The notes under the pieces: generated by a model
Database searches by the model: none
What the model saw: only the letters and a program-made list of their open reading frames with translations
What the model was told of the DNA's origin: nothing
NCBI GenBank assembly: GCA_028718045.1
Contig: JAQUMQ010000074.1
Location: 1-6,817, forward strand
DNA length: 6,817 nucleotides
Direction: 5' to 3'
Origin: Actinomycetota bacterium
Lineage (GTDB): Bacteria; Actinomycetota; Humimicrobiia; Humimicrobiales; Humimicrobiaceae
Shown here: positions 1 to 5,660 of the stretch, piece by piece
How positions within the stretch are numbered: the stretch's first letter is position 1
Layout: every line of letters begins with the position of its first letter
Made by a program: the position numbers and the translations under genes

Positions 1-1
1 A

Positions 2-1624
2 GAAAACAAAGAATCGGCTTTAAGTTCGCAAACGGTTTTCGTGAGGGCATATATCGAGGACATCATTCCCGATTTTATGCAGGCTGTTTTAGCAAATGAA
101 ATTAATAAAGCAGTTGAAGAAAATACCGATAGCCAATTTCAAAGAGTATATGATAAGTGCAATATGAATTCCGGCGACTTTGTCATATGCTTCAAAAAGA
201 TGATTGACTTTGGAAGTTTTAACGAAGATGTCTTGGGTAGCTATGTTCTTGTACCAGTTGTAAATTTTTACACATGTTGTGACGATATAAAATTTGATGA
301 CTTTTTAAGGTTTTGGCAAGGAGAGAAAAATTCCCTAAATTATATCGTGAATGATAAATCAAATCCCAAATTAGTCCTAAGCAAGCAGATTTTTAGCATT
401 TTGGAAGAAGTTCTGGGAGAATGCAAAATAAAAGATATCAAAATAACGGATAACTATAAGCAGATTAAACAGGAGCTAAAAAATTCTTTTGGTTGTTTTT
501 CGATTATCCCGTTTGATGAAATAACCGCAGAATACAAGGTTTTAAATGTAGGCGGGGAATCTGTTTTTGATAAGAAAATTAAGTTGGATGATTATTCATT
601 TGCCATGCAGATAATGATTGACGGACATGATATTGATATTGATATTGATACGAAAAACCTTATTGCGGCGGCTATCGACAAAGACAAGATAACTAACAGA
701 AATATCGACAAGCTTACCATACTGAACATGACCGGATGCACGGCACTTGTAAGGGGAACCGCAAATAAAATGGAGAAAAACGGTGTTTTGTATCCGGGAG
801 AAAAAATAGCGGAAATTTTAAGAGATGCCGATATAACCCACATAAGCAACGAAATTACTTTTGTCGAAGGTAATCCGCGTGACAGAGAAGAAGAAATTGT
901 ATTTAGCAGTGACCCAAAATACATCAATCTTTTAAGGTTTGTGGGGACAGATGTCGTCGAATTGACAGGTAATCATATGAATGATTATGGGCCGAATTGG
1001 ATGGTTTACACACTTGAAATGTACGAGAAGGAAGGCTGGCAGTATTTTGCGGGAGGCAGAAATCTTCAAGAAGCATATATGCCTGCCAAATTTGATATAA
1101 ATGGCAATAAAATTGCGTTTCTTGGTTGCAATCAATTTGGGCCTGTGTCTTATTGGGCAACAGATAAAAAAGCAGGCTCTGCACCTCCGGATTATGAAGT
1201 ATATGAAAAAGAAATCGATAAGCTTAAAAAAGAAGGTTATAATGTGATATTTACTTTTCAGCATATAGAGGTATATGATTATATGCCTGTTGCTGCGCAG
1301 GTAAAAGATTACAGAAGGATGGCTGAAGCAGGAGCAGATATTGTTAGCGGAAGTCAAGCACATCACCCGCAAGCTATAGAATTTTATGATGATGCCGCTA
1401 TTTTTTATGGGCTCGGTAACTTATTTTTTGATCAGATGTATGACAACGAGGTCAGACAAGGGATAATTGCCAAACATATATTTTACGAAGGAAAATATAT
1501 AAACACCGTACTGATAACGACAATGCTAGAGGATTACTGTCAGCCAAGACTTGCGGAGGAAGATGAAAGACTTGATATACTGGTCAATGTCTTCGATGCC
1601 AGCAAAATGGAAAAATATAAATGA
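2..1624 (+). CDS. CapA/PGA_cap-family metallophosphatase-like protein, 5' partial
   Basis: The frame is open from the first bases of the window, and the GTG at 41 has no ribosome binding site, so the true start probably lies upstream. The C-terminal half matches the bacterial capsule synthesis PGA_cap (CapA/YwtB) family, a calcineurin-like metallophosphatase fold linked to poly-gamma-glutamate or capsule assembly, usually outside the cytoplasm. Visible motifs are MTGCTAL (about 728-748), SNE (about 847-855), GNHMNDYG (968-991), FQHIEVYDY (about 1256-1282), SQAHHPQ (1352-1372) and LGNLFFD (about 1412-1432). The usual metal-binding Asp of the first motif (GD) is Cys here, while later Asn and His residues remain. 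The N-terminal 200 or so residues, with YVLVPVVNFY and IIPFDEI, resemble a degenerate periplasmic-binding-protein-like domain seen before some CapA domains; this is inferred from memory. The gene converges on the MEMO-AMMECR1 gene. The family is secure; the substrate is unknown. Confidence 0.85.
   Translation, partial: ENKESALSSQTVFVRAYIEDIIPDFMQAVLANEINKAVEENTDSQFQRVYDKCNMNSGDFVICFKKMIDFGSFNEDVLGSYVLVPVVNFYTCCDDIKFDDFLRFWQGEKNSLNYIVNDKSNPKLVLSKQIFSILEEVLGECKIKDIKITDNYKQIKQELKNSFGCFSIIPFDEITAEYKVLNVGGESVFDKKIKLDDYSFAMQIMIDGHDIDIDIDTKNLIAAAIDKDKITNRNIDKLTILNMTGCTALVRGTANKMEKNGVLYPGEKIAEILRDADITHISNEITFVEGNPRDREEEIVFSSDPKYINLLRFVGTDVVELTGNHMNDYGPNWMVYTLEMYEKEGWQYFAGGRNLQEAYMPAKFDINGNKIAFLGCNQFGPVSYWATDKKAGSAPPDYEVYEKEIDKLKKEGYNVIFTFQHIEVYDYMPVAAQVKDYRRMAEAGADIVSGSQAHHPQAIEFYDDAAIFYGLGNLFFDQMYDNEVRQGIIAKHIFYEGKYINTVLITTMLEDYCQPRLAEEDERLDILVNVFDASKMEKYK
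629..650 (+). repeat. In-frame hexanucleotide tandem repeat (gatatt x3 plus gata)
   Basis: Three perfect gatatt units and a partial fourth encode an alternating Asp-Ile run (DIDIDID) at the junction between the N-terminal domain and the CapA domain. Because the unit is 6 bp, copy-number changes would keep the frame and only alter linker length. Confidence 0.7.
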
Positions 1625-1662
1625 TGAACAAATGGTCATTAACCTTGCATAGTAAGCTAAGA

Positions 1663-1687
1663 TTAATAATCCGATATTGATTATTAA
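1663..1687. repeat. Inverted repeat between convergent genes
   Basis: TTAATAATC (1663-1671) and GATTATTAA (1679-1687) form a perfect 9-bp stem with a 7-base loop. It lies in the 118-bp gap between the convergent CapA and MEMO-AMMECR1 genes and could help stop transcription from either side. The stem is AT-rich and has no clear T-tract on either strand, so it is not a classical terminator. A separate 10-bp palindrome, AAGCCGGCTT, lies at 1716-1725, closer to the stop of the leftward gene. Confidence 0.5.
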
Positions 1688-1742
1688 AAATCGACAAACA
1701 ACAATATGTTTTTAAAAGCCGGCTTGCCAATTAAAAAATATC

Positions 1743-3287
1743 TCAAGAATGAGCCAGATCTTCTTCGCTAAATACCGTTGCGGAGAAAATATATATCTCA
1801 CAGTTTTTTTCCTGCCAGCAGTTTTCGTACAAGCCTGCTTTTTTGCATGTTTCCTTCAGAAACTGTATTCGATCCCAACTGTAATCGGTTGCTACCTGCG
1901 GCAATAAAAGGCCTTGATAAAATCCCCTTTTTATAAACAAACCATGCTTTCCGACCGAAATCTCATTTATGTTGTTGATCAGTTTAAATGGTGAAAGAAC
2001 TGATATTTCGATATTTATATTCTCAATATCTTTCGCCGTCAAAGGATAGAAACGAGGATCATTTAATGCTGCTTCTTTTGCCATTGTTTTTATCGTTTCC
2101 CATAAAGGGTTTATAGCTCTTATATTTCCAATGCAGCCTCTCAGTTTTCCATTTGACGTTATGGTAACGAATGCACCGCATTTTTCATTTAAGGCAACGT
2201 CATTTATCGTTGGAAAGTTGGATTTTACCCCAAGGACGGCGCTTTTAATTGATTCTTTTGCAATTTCAAGCAATATCGATTTTTCCTTTTTAGTCAATTT
2301 CATACTGGTTACATCGTCCGAATTACTTTTTGACGAAGAATTTTTATTGTTAACATACGTATTATTGCTTGAGGAAAAATTCTTTTTGCAAGAAGAGACG
2401 ACATTATTTTTAATATCTTTTTTTTGATTCATTTTTATATCACTTTCTTTTTTGTTTTTATCTTCATATAATGCCGCAGAAAGATAGCCTACAACTGCTT
2501 TTCTGTCTCCTGTCACATCTCCCGAATTTAAATATTTTAATATCACGGCTTTGTTTGCTCCAAGAGCTTTTGCAGCAGACATTGCTGCAGCTACCGGGCC
2601 CCCGCCGCACATTTCTATATTGTTTTTCAAAAACTCTCTTTGAAGATTTTCGATGTCGAAGTTTTCTACAAGCTTTTCAACCTGTTTGTCAAGCATTACA
2701 GCTTCTCCGTACGGATGATAATGCGATAAGTCGGTAGAAGCTATGATAAGGATGTTTTCATTTCCAAATAATTCACCTATAGTCTTTCCTATATTATGAA
2801 TATTTTGATTATTTTGAGCACCGATTACCATTGGTATAAAATCAAATTCGCCATATATATATTGAAGAAAAGGTAGTTGGACTTCTATGCTGTGCTCATT
2901 GTTATGTCCATATTCGGAAAAATTTATATAAGGGCTGCTTTCGACCAGCAGCTTGCTTCGTTTTTTGTCTATGTTAACTCTACCCAGCGGTGTGTTGTAT
3001 GCATCACCGTCAAAAACCGATACGAAATCAAAATATTCTGAATGGGAAGGCGAAATTATGATTATGCTGTCGTATTTTTTGTTCATTATCTGTTTGTATG
3101 AATATGCGGCTACCTGACCAGAATATATATAACCCGCATGTGGAGAAATTAGCGCTTTTATATTTTCGATATCCAGATACGTCGCATTGTTTAAATAGTT
3201 TTCTATTTGCATTTTCAATACATAGGGGTCATGAGGATAAAAAGAACCAGCTACGATACTGTCTCTTGTTTTTTCATATTTATGCAT
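1743..3287 (-). CDS. AmmeMemoRadiSam fusion protein: MEMO-like (B) plus AMMECR1 (A) domains
   Basis: Residues 1-275 are a MEMO-like domain with the extradiol-dioxygenase-type fold: SFYPHD (15-20), SPHAGYIYSG (48-57), SPSHSEYF (79-86), EHSIEVQLPF (131-140), STDLSHYHPYG (184-194) and MCGGGPVAA (226-234). H50, H82, D186, H189 and C227 match the metal-pocket positions known in human MEMO1. Residues 276-330 are a low-complexity Lys/Asn/Ser linker. Residues 331-514 are an AMMECR1 domain with its hallmark LRGCIG (382-387), DPRF (410-413) and LLPQVA (461-466). In bacteria and archaea these two proteins usually occur with a radical SAM partner (AmmeMemoRadiSam), and A-B fusions are known; the partner is not in this window. 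The biochemical role is unsettled, with redox and iron/copper handling proposed. The ATG is supported by a TGAGGT ribosome site 5 bases upstream. DUF2905 lies 90 bp upstream on the same strand. Confidence 0.93.
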   Translation of the reverse strand: MHKYEKTRDSIVAGSFYPHDPYVLKMQIENYLNNATYLDIENIKALISPHAGYIYSGQVAAYSYKQIMNKKYDSIIIISPSHSEYFDFVSVFDGDAYNTPLGRVNIDKKRSKLLVESSPYINFSEYGHNNEHSIEVQLPFLQYIYGEFDFIPMVIGAQNNQNIHNIGKTIGELFGNENILIIASTDLSHYHPYGEAVMLDKQVEKLVENFDIENLQREFLKNNIEMCGGGPVAAAMSAAKALGANKAVILKYLNSGDVTGDRKAVVGYLSAALYEDKNKKESDIKMNQKKDIKNNVVSSCKKNFSSSNNTYVNNKNSSSKSNSDDVTSMKLTKKEKSILLEIAKESIKSAVLGVKSNFPTINDVALNEKCGAFVTITSNGKLRGCIGNIRAINPLWETIKTMAKEAALNDPRFYPLTAKDIENINIEISVLSPFKLINNINEISVGKHGLFIKRGFYQGLLLPQVATDYSWDRIQFLKETCKKAGLYENCWQEKNCEIYIFSATVFSEEDLAHS

Positions 3288-3292
3288 AAACT

Positions 3293-3298
3293 ACCTCA
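3293..3298 (-). promoter_or_regulatory. Ribosome binding site of the MEMO-AMMECR1 gene
   Basis: On the minus strand this reads TGAGGT, 5 bases before the ATG at 3287. It fixes the start and shows that the host uses Shine-Dalgarno initiation. Confidence 0.7.
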
Positions 3299-3377
3299 TT
3301 TCTTAAAAATAAATATAAACTTATATTCTTAATTTATAACCATGTGTTATTTAAGATTTATCATGGCAAATAATTAC

Positions 3378-3608
3378 CTATTTTGAAATAAACTTAAAAA
3401 TAATTGATAAAATTATACTTAAAATTATGCTTGCTATTATGCTGGTTGCGAGAGGAAAATAAAAAGTAAAGTTCTCTTTTTTGACAACTATGTCGCCCGG
3501 GAGTTTTCCCATAAACGGAATTTTTGACAGGAGCAGCAAAATAGCTCCAAGCAATGTTATGCCTATTCCGATAAATATTAAAATTTTTGCAATGTGTCCC
3601 ATATTCAT
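3378..3608 (-). CDS. DUF2905 family small membrane protein
   Basis: This 76-aa protein has two hydrophobic helices, about residues 7-27 and 50-72. Between them is the loop FMGKLPGDIVVKKENFTFYF, whose LPGDI and NFTFYFP elements are the signature of DUF2905. The family is made of short integral membrane proteins found in many bacteria; no function is established. Length and layout are complete. Two in-frame ATGs exist (3608 and 3602), and neither has a Shine-Dalgarno sequence. A perfect TATAAT ends 9 bases before the first ATG, so translation may begin on an mRNA with almost no leader. The downstream MEMO-AMMECR1 gene has its own ribosome site and could be cotranscribed. Confidence 0.9.
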   Translation of the reverse strand: MNMGHIAKILIFIGIGITLLGAILLLLSKIPFMGKLPGDIVVKKENFTFYFPLATSIIASIILSIILSIIFKFISK

Positions 3609-3617
3609 TTCAGTATA

Positions 3618-3623
3618 ATTATA
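3618..3623 (-). promoter_or_regulatory. -10 box of the DUF2905 gene
   Basis: The minus strand reads TATAAT, a perfect -10. With 17-bp spacing the -35 would be TTTAAA, four of six matches. The box ends 9 bases before the ATG at 3608, placing the expected transcript start about 2-3 bases before that codon. Confidence 0.45.
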
Positions 3624-3703
3624 TTCAAATTAACGATAATTTAAAATATAGGTTTATATTTTGATTCCCGTATAAGGAAAAATTCATTCCCATGCGATTA
3701 AAC

Positions 3704-3715
3704 AATGATATCATT
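3704..3715. promoter_or_regulatory. 12-bp perfect palindrome in the divergent control region
   Basis: AATGATATCATT lies between the leftward DUF2905 promoter and the rightward tRNA promoter. It has the form of a small dimeric operator, but no regulator is identifiable, and AT-rich palindromes of this length can arise by chance. Confidence 0.3.
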
Positions 3716-3717
3716 TT

Positions 3718-3773
3718 AGATACTTTTTAGATAAATCAATTCGATAGATACTTTTTAAATAAATCAATTCGAC
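3718..3773. repeat. Two-copy 28-bp tandem repeat upstream of the tRNA promoter
   Basis: Copies at 3718-3745 and 3746-3773 are identical at 26 of 28 positions and directly abut; they differ at unit positions 13 and 28. The core is AGATACTTTTTARATAAATC. The repeat ends 3 bases before the -35 box of the tRNA promoter, so it may act as an AT-rich UP-like element or a paired protein site. Equally, it may be a recent slippage duplication. Confidence 0.85.
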
Positions 3774-3776
3774 ATC

Positions 3777-3805
3777 TTGACATTATGAAGTTCAATTAAG
3801 ATAAT
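3777..3805 (+). promoter_or_regulatory. Sigma-70-type promoter of the tRNA cluster
   Basis: A perfect TTGACA (3777-3782), a 17-bp spacer and GATAAT (3800-3805, five of six matches) lie upstream of tRNA-Thr. The expected start near 3812 leaves a leader of about 13 bases before the mature tRNA. Its near-consensus quality fits a stable-RNA promoter. Confidence 0.8.
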
Positions 3806-3824
3806 GATTAAGCAAATTTTAAAT

Positions 3825-3900
3825 GCTGGTGTAGCTCAATTGGTAGAGCAGCTGACTTGTAATCAGCAGGTTGGAGGTTCAAGTCCCCTCGCCAGCTCCA
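3825..3900 (+). tRNA. tRNA-Thr (anticodon TGT)
   Basis: The acceptor stem GCTGGTG/CGCCAGC, a D-arm with AGCTC/GAGC, and the anticodon arm GCTGA-CTTGTAA-TCAGC give anticodon TGT, which reads ACA and related Thr codons. The T-arm has the TTCAAGT loop, and CCA is encoded. The T-stem pairs GGAGG with CCCCT and carries one A-C mismatch at its middle pair plus a G-U closing pair, so it is slightly weakened but still typical. It is the first gene of the cluster behind the promoter at 3777. Confidence 0.96.
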
Positions 3901-3916
3901 TTTTAAAAATTAAAAT

Positions 3917-3946
3917 CTGCTGGAACTTAAGGTAGGTCTTAAGCAG
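3917..3946 (+). other. Hairpin downstream of tRNA-Thr(TGT)
   Basis: CTTAAG (3926-3931) pairs with CTTAAG (3938-3943) around a 6-base loop; CTG (3917-3919) and CAG (3944-3946) can extend it across a bulge. An alternative pairs CTGCT with AGCAG. It could be a processing structure in the tRNA precursor. It has no continuous T-tract and is not called a terminator. Confidence 0.3.
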
Positions 3947-4004
3947 GGTTTATTTGATAAGATTTATTTGTTTTTTAAGCATGAAAGTTGTATATTATTG
4001 ATTT

Positions 4005-4030
4005 TGTCGGTTCCGGCATTTGTTTTATTG
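4005..4030 (+). terminator. Possible weak terminator between tRNA-Thr(TGT) and tRNA-Tyr
   Basis: TGTCG (4005-4009) and CGGCA (4014-4018) form a 5-bp stem with loop GTTC, followed by the T-rich run TTTGTTTTATTG. The stem is short, so it may cause only partial termination and set the ratio of the first tRNA to the next two. Confidence 0.35.
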
Positions 4031-4085
4031 AAATTTGGTTAACTTATCATACTTAAAATTTCTTTTTAACAAGGTTTTATTTTAT

Positions 4086-4171
<86 letters not shown>

Positions 4172-4211
4172 TTGGTTTTAAAATTAAAATAAATTTTTTA
4201 AAAACAGTTCG

Positions 4212-4233
4212 AAGATGCCGCGGTGGCATGCTT
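4212..4233 (+). other. Hairpin between tRNA-Tyr and tRNA-Thr(GGT)
   Basis: AAGATGCC (4212-4219) pairs with GGCAT plus CTT (4225-4229, 4231-4233) around loop GCGGT, with one bulged G. It is the only GC-rich patch in the 82-bp spacer where tRNA-Gly sits in the E. coli-type cluster. It does not fold as a tRNA. A role in precursor processing is possible. Confidence 0.35.
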
Positions 4234-4253
4234 AAGCAAATCTTTCATCAAAT

Positions 4254-4329
4254 GCCCGTATAGCTCAGCTGGTAGAGCATTTCCTCGGTAAGGAAAAGGT
4301 CATCGGTTCAATTCCGATTGCGGGCTCCA
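4254..4329 (+). tRNA. tRNA-Thr (anticodon GGT), overlapped by a recombinase ORF
   Basis: Acceptor GCCCGTA/TGCGGGC (with one T-G pair), D-arm AGCTC/GAGC, anticodon arm TTTCC-TCGGTAA-GGAAA with anticodon GGT, T-arm ATCGG-TTCAATT-CCGAT, and an encoded CCA end. All stems are intact, so the gene should work. Its last 22 bases are also the 3' end of an antisense recombinase-like ORF, the usual sign that an element integrated here and rebuilt the tRNA. No terminator follows directly. Confidence 0.96.
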
Positions 4330-4727
4330 CCTGAACTACTATTTATAAGCTCAGATGGAAATTCATAAAATTTTAAATAAATCTTCTTCTCATCTGGATC
4401 TGCAATAATTTGTTTTAGAAAAGATATGATAGCTTTATGTTGTTGTTCATAATTTCCATTTTTTATCATATTTTTAAAATACAGCATATAATCTGTTATC
4501 TTAGAGGCGCTGATCTCATTTTTAATTTTTTTCTCTTCTAATATCTGTTTTCTTTTTGATTTACAATTATCAAGTCTGATAGCCGACTCTTTAGATTTAG
4601 GAGCAAGTATTGAGCTATCTACGCCTCTAATAATAGCTTTGGTAAGTTGATCTATTTCCAGGTTGATTTTTTTAATTTCGGCATTGATGTTTTTTAAACT
4701 TAATTTAATTTCAACACTTTTTTTCAT
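4308..4727 (-). CDS. C-terminal fragment of a large serine recombinase, ending inside tRNA-Thr
   Basis: The 139-aa product begins with a Lys/Glu-rich coiled coil (about 8-67, including IKKINLEIDQLTKAIIRGVD). It ends with FLKQIIADPDEKKIYLKFY (about 104-122), a pattern seen in the C-terminal region of large serine recombinases, which has the form fL..iv..i.vdp...ki.i.y. The resolvase catalytic domain and zinc ribbon are absent. The last six residues (ARNRN preceded by Gly) and the TGA are encoded by the tRNA T-arm and acceptor; TGA is the complement of the conserved TTCA of the T-loop. A strong GGGAGGGA ribosome site precedes the ATG, so the fragment may still be made. The frame stays open for 16 codons upstream of the ATG, back to a TGA. 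It is probably a decayed integrase; a purposely short DNA-binding factor is the alternative. Confidence 0.6.
   Translation of the reverse strand: MKKSVEIKLSLKNINAEIKKINLEIDQLTKAIIRGVDSSILAPKSKESAIRLDNCKSKRKQILEEKKIKNEISASKITDYMLYFKNMIKNGNYEQQHKAIISFLKQIIADPDEKKIYLKFYEFPSELINSSSGGARNRN
4310..4329. other. Candidate attachment site core (tRNA T-arm/acceptor 3' end)
   Basis: The 3' end of tRNA-Thr(GGT) is shared with the recombinase ORF end, which marks this stretch as the likely integration target. The exact core cannot be set without the other end of the element. An 11-bp near-match (GCGGGCTCCAC at 4320-4330 versus GCGGGCCCCAC at 4890-4900) is the only similar piece seen in the window. Confidence 0.45.
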
Positions 4728-4730
4728 TAC

Positions 4731-4738
4731 TCCCTCCC
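4731..4738 (-). promoter_or_regulatory. Strong ribosome binding site of the recombinase fragment
   Basis: The minus strand reads GGGAGGGA, ending 3 bases before the ATG (the core GGAGG lies about 5 bases away). It is the strongest Shine-Dalgarno motif in the window, which is unusual for a supposed remnant. Confidence 0.65.
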
Positions 4739-4784
4739 AAGCCCTAGTATTATTTTCATAAAAGTTTCCAAATCATCATCAATG

Positions 4785-4822
4785 TTTTAATAATAGTTAT
4801 ATCAATATAAGTATTATTAAAA
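4785..4822. repeat. 38-bp AT-only-stem dyad upstream of the recombinase fragment
   Basis: The arms 4785-4802 and 4805-4822 are complementary at 17 of 18 positions; the one exception is a G opposite a G at 4796/4811. It starts TTTTAATAATA and ends TATTATTAAAA. The outer arms are T on the left and A on the right, so it is not terminator-shaped on either strand. It overlaps the -10 box of the leftward promoter, consistent with an operator or a recombination-related site. Confidence 0.75.
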
Positions 4823-4841
4823 TCATAATAAAACTTGACAA
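4813..4841 (-). promoter_or_regulatory. Candidate leftward promoter for the recombinase fragment
   Basis: On the minus strand TTGTCA (4836-4841) is followed after 17 bp by AATAAT (4813-4818), each five of six matches. The transcript would start near 4806 and have about 80 bases of leader before the ATG at 4727. Its -35 overlaps the -35 of the rightward promoter. Confidence 0.5.
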
Positions 4842-4863
4842 ATATCGGAATATTTGCTATATA
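4835..4863 (+). promoter_or_regulatory. Rightward promoter with an operator-like dyad in its spacer
   Basis: TTGACA (4835-4840) and TATATA (4858-4863) are 17 bp apart, near consensus. An inverted repeat, CAAATAT-CGGA-ATATTTG (4839-4856), fills the spacer, the usual place for a repressor that blocks polymerase. The predicted start near 4870 is directly before the hairpin at 4873, and no rightward ORF follows. Confidence 0.6.
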
Positions 4864-4872
4864 TATAATCAG

Positions 4873-4910
4873 AAAGTGGGAACTGCGTAGCGGGCCCCAC
4901 TTTTATTTTT
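4873..4910 (+). terminator. Strong intrinsic terminator, possibly bidirectional
   Basis: AAAGTGGG (4873-4880) pairs with CCCACTTT (4896-4903). Inside, after a 2x2 internal loop, CTGC pairs with GCGG around loop GTA. TTTTATTTTT follows at 4901-4910. The inner stem uses a G-U pair only in the rightward RNA; in the leftward RNA the same position is an A-C mismatch. The T-tract also favours rightward use. The leftward DUF3800 stop codon touches the stem, so it may end that operon too. Confidence 0.75.
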
Positions 4911-5658
4911 TATAGCATTCCTCAGGTATCACAATGAGCCCGCATCCATCGATTCTACCTTTATATTTTCTAAATTTAGTTTCAATAATTTTATAGTCAT
5001 CTTTGACATTTTTACCAATATATTTTCTTCCTATTGGAGTTGCACAAAGATCTGCTATTTGAAGACCAGAAATATTTTTATTTTTCTCTAAAAATTTAAA
5101 TTCAATAAGTCTTTTTCTAATATCTGCACCTCTGATTTTCCTATTACCAAAAGTTATCCCAGAAAACTTTATATCTAAAAATGTGAGTTCAAGTCTACTA
5201 TCTAAATAAGCACCTCTGCTTTCAGCATAAATCTTTGCTGTTTCATCTTTCTCGTTCAAAAAATAATAAAATCTTTCCAATACACATCTAAGTGAAAGTT
5301 CATAAGGATTAAATGCAAGTTCTCCATATTTTTCTAAGTGTGCTTTCTTATCAACCAAGCAAGCTATTAATGTAAAGTCTAATTTTTCTATTAGATGGTT
5401 TAGCGAACTGTAAAAATTTAATCTAGCTTCTTTATCTTTTAAGCTTTCAAAACCATTCTTATTTCTTGTTATATCTGCAGTATGAAGAATTATTTTAGGA
5501 TTTCCTAAAATAGTTTGTTTATACCCAATAACCTCATTTTTAAAGTTATTATAATTATTTGCTTCTACAATACATCCTGCCAAAACAAATACTGGATAGT
5601 CTTTGTGTATTTTTACTAAATTATGATCTCCAGATTCATCTAAAAATAAGTAATACAT
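4903..5658 (-). CDS. DUF3800 family protein (predicted RNase H-like fold)
   Basis: A complete 251-aa protein. It opens with YLFLDESGDHN (D7, E8, D11), followed by LHTADI (58-63), YAESRG (144-149, E146) and GLQIADL (198-204, D203). This spaced set of acidic residues is the DUF3800 pattern, thought to form an RNase H/integrase-like active site. DUF3800 genes are frequent on mobile elements and in defence islands, but no substrate is established, so nuclease action is inferred. The start is 2 bases after the stop of a 25-aa ORF, which suggests translational coupling; the only local ribosome site is a weak GGA about 8 bases upstream. A hairpin terminator directly follows the stop. Confidence 0.88.
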   Translation of the reverse strand: MYYLFLDESGDHNLVKIHKDYPVFVLAGCIVEANNYNNFKNEVIGYKQTILGNPKIILHTADITRNKNGFESLKDKEARLNFYSSLNHLIEKLDFTLIACLVDKKAHLEKYGELAFNPYELSLRCVLERFYYFLNEKDETAKIYAESRGAYLDSRLELTFLDIKFSGITFGNRKIRGADIRKRLIEFKFLEKNKNISGLQIADLCATPIGRKYIGKNVKDDYKIIETKFRKYKGRIDGCGLIVIPEECYKK

Positions 5659-5660
5659 AT

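Noticed and set aside
41..43. GTG at 41 as the start of the CapA-like gene
   Set aside because: The frame is open to the window edge, no ribosome site precedes it, and no signal peptide or membrane anchor follows, so the true start is probably outside.
592..1372. Three minus-strand ORFs (86-146 aa) inside the CapA gene
   Set aside because: They lie antisense to a gene with clear family motifs, have no ribosome sites and show no recognisable domains.
2131..3289. Plus-strand ORFs at 2131-2427, 2471-2737 and 3098-3289
   Set aside because: All are antisense to conserved MEMO and AMMECR1 motifs, and their Leu/Phe/Ser-rich products look like shadows.
3718..3773. CRISPR array
   Set aside because: The two 28-bp copies directly abut with no spacer, and there are no cas genes.
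4172..4253. A degenerate tRNA-Gly between tRNA-Tyr and tRNA-Thr(GGT)
   Set aside because: The spacer has a hairpin but no D-arm, anticodon arm or TTCRA loop, so a tRNA relic is not supported.
4785..4822. Terminator for either strand
   Set aside because: The dyad begins with T and ends with A on both strands, so no U-tract would follow the stem in either RNA.
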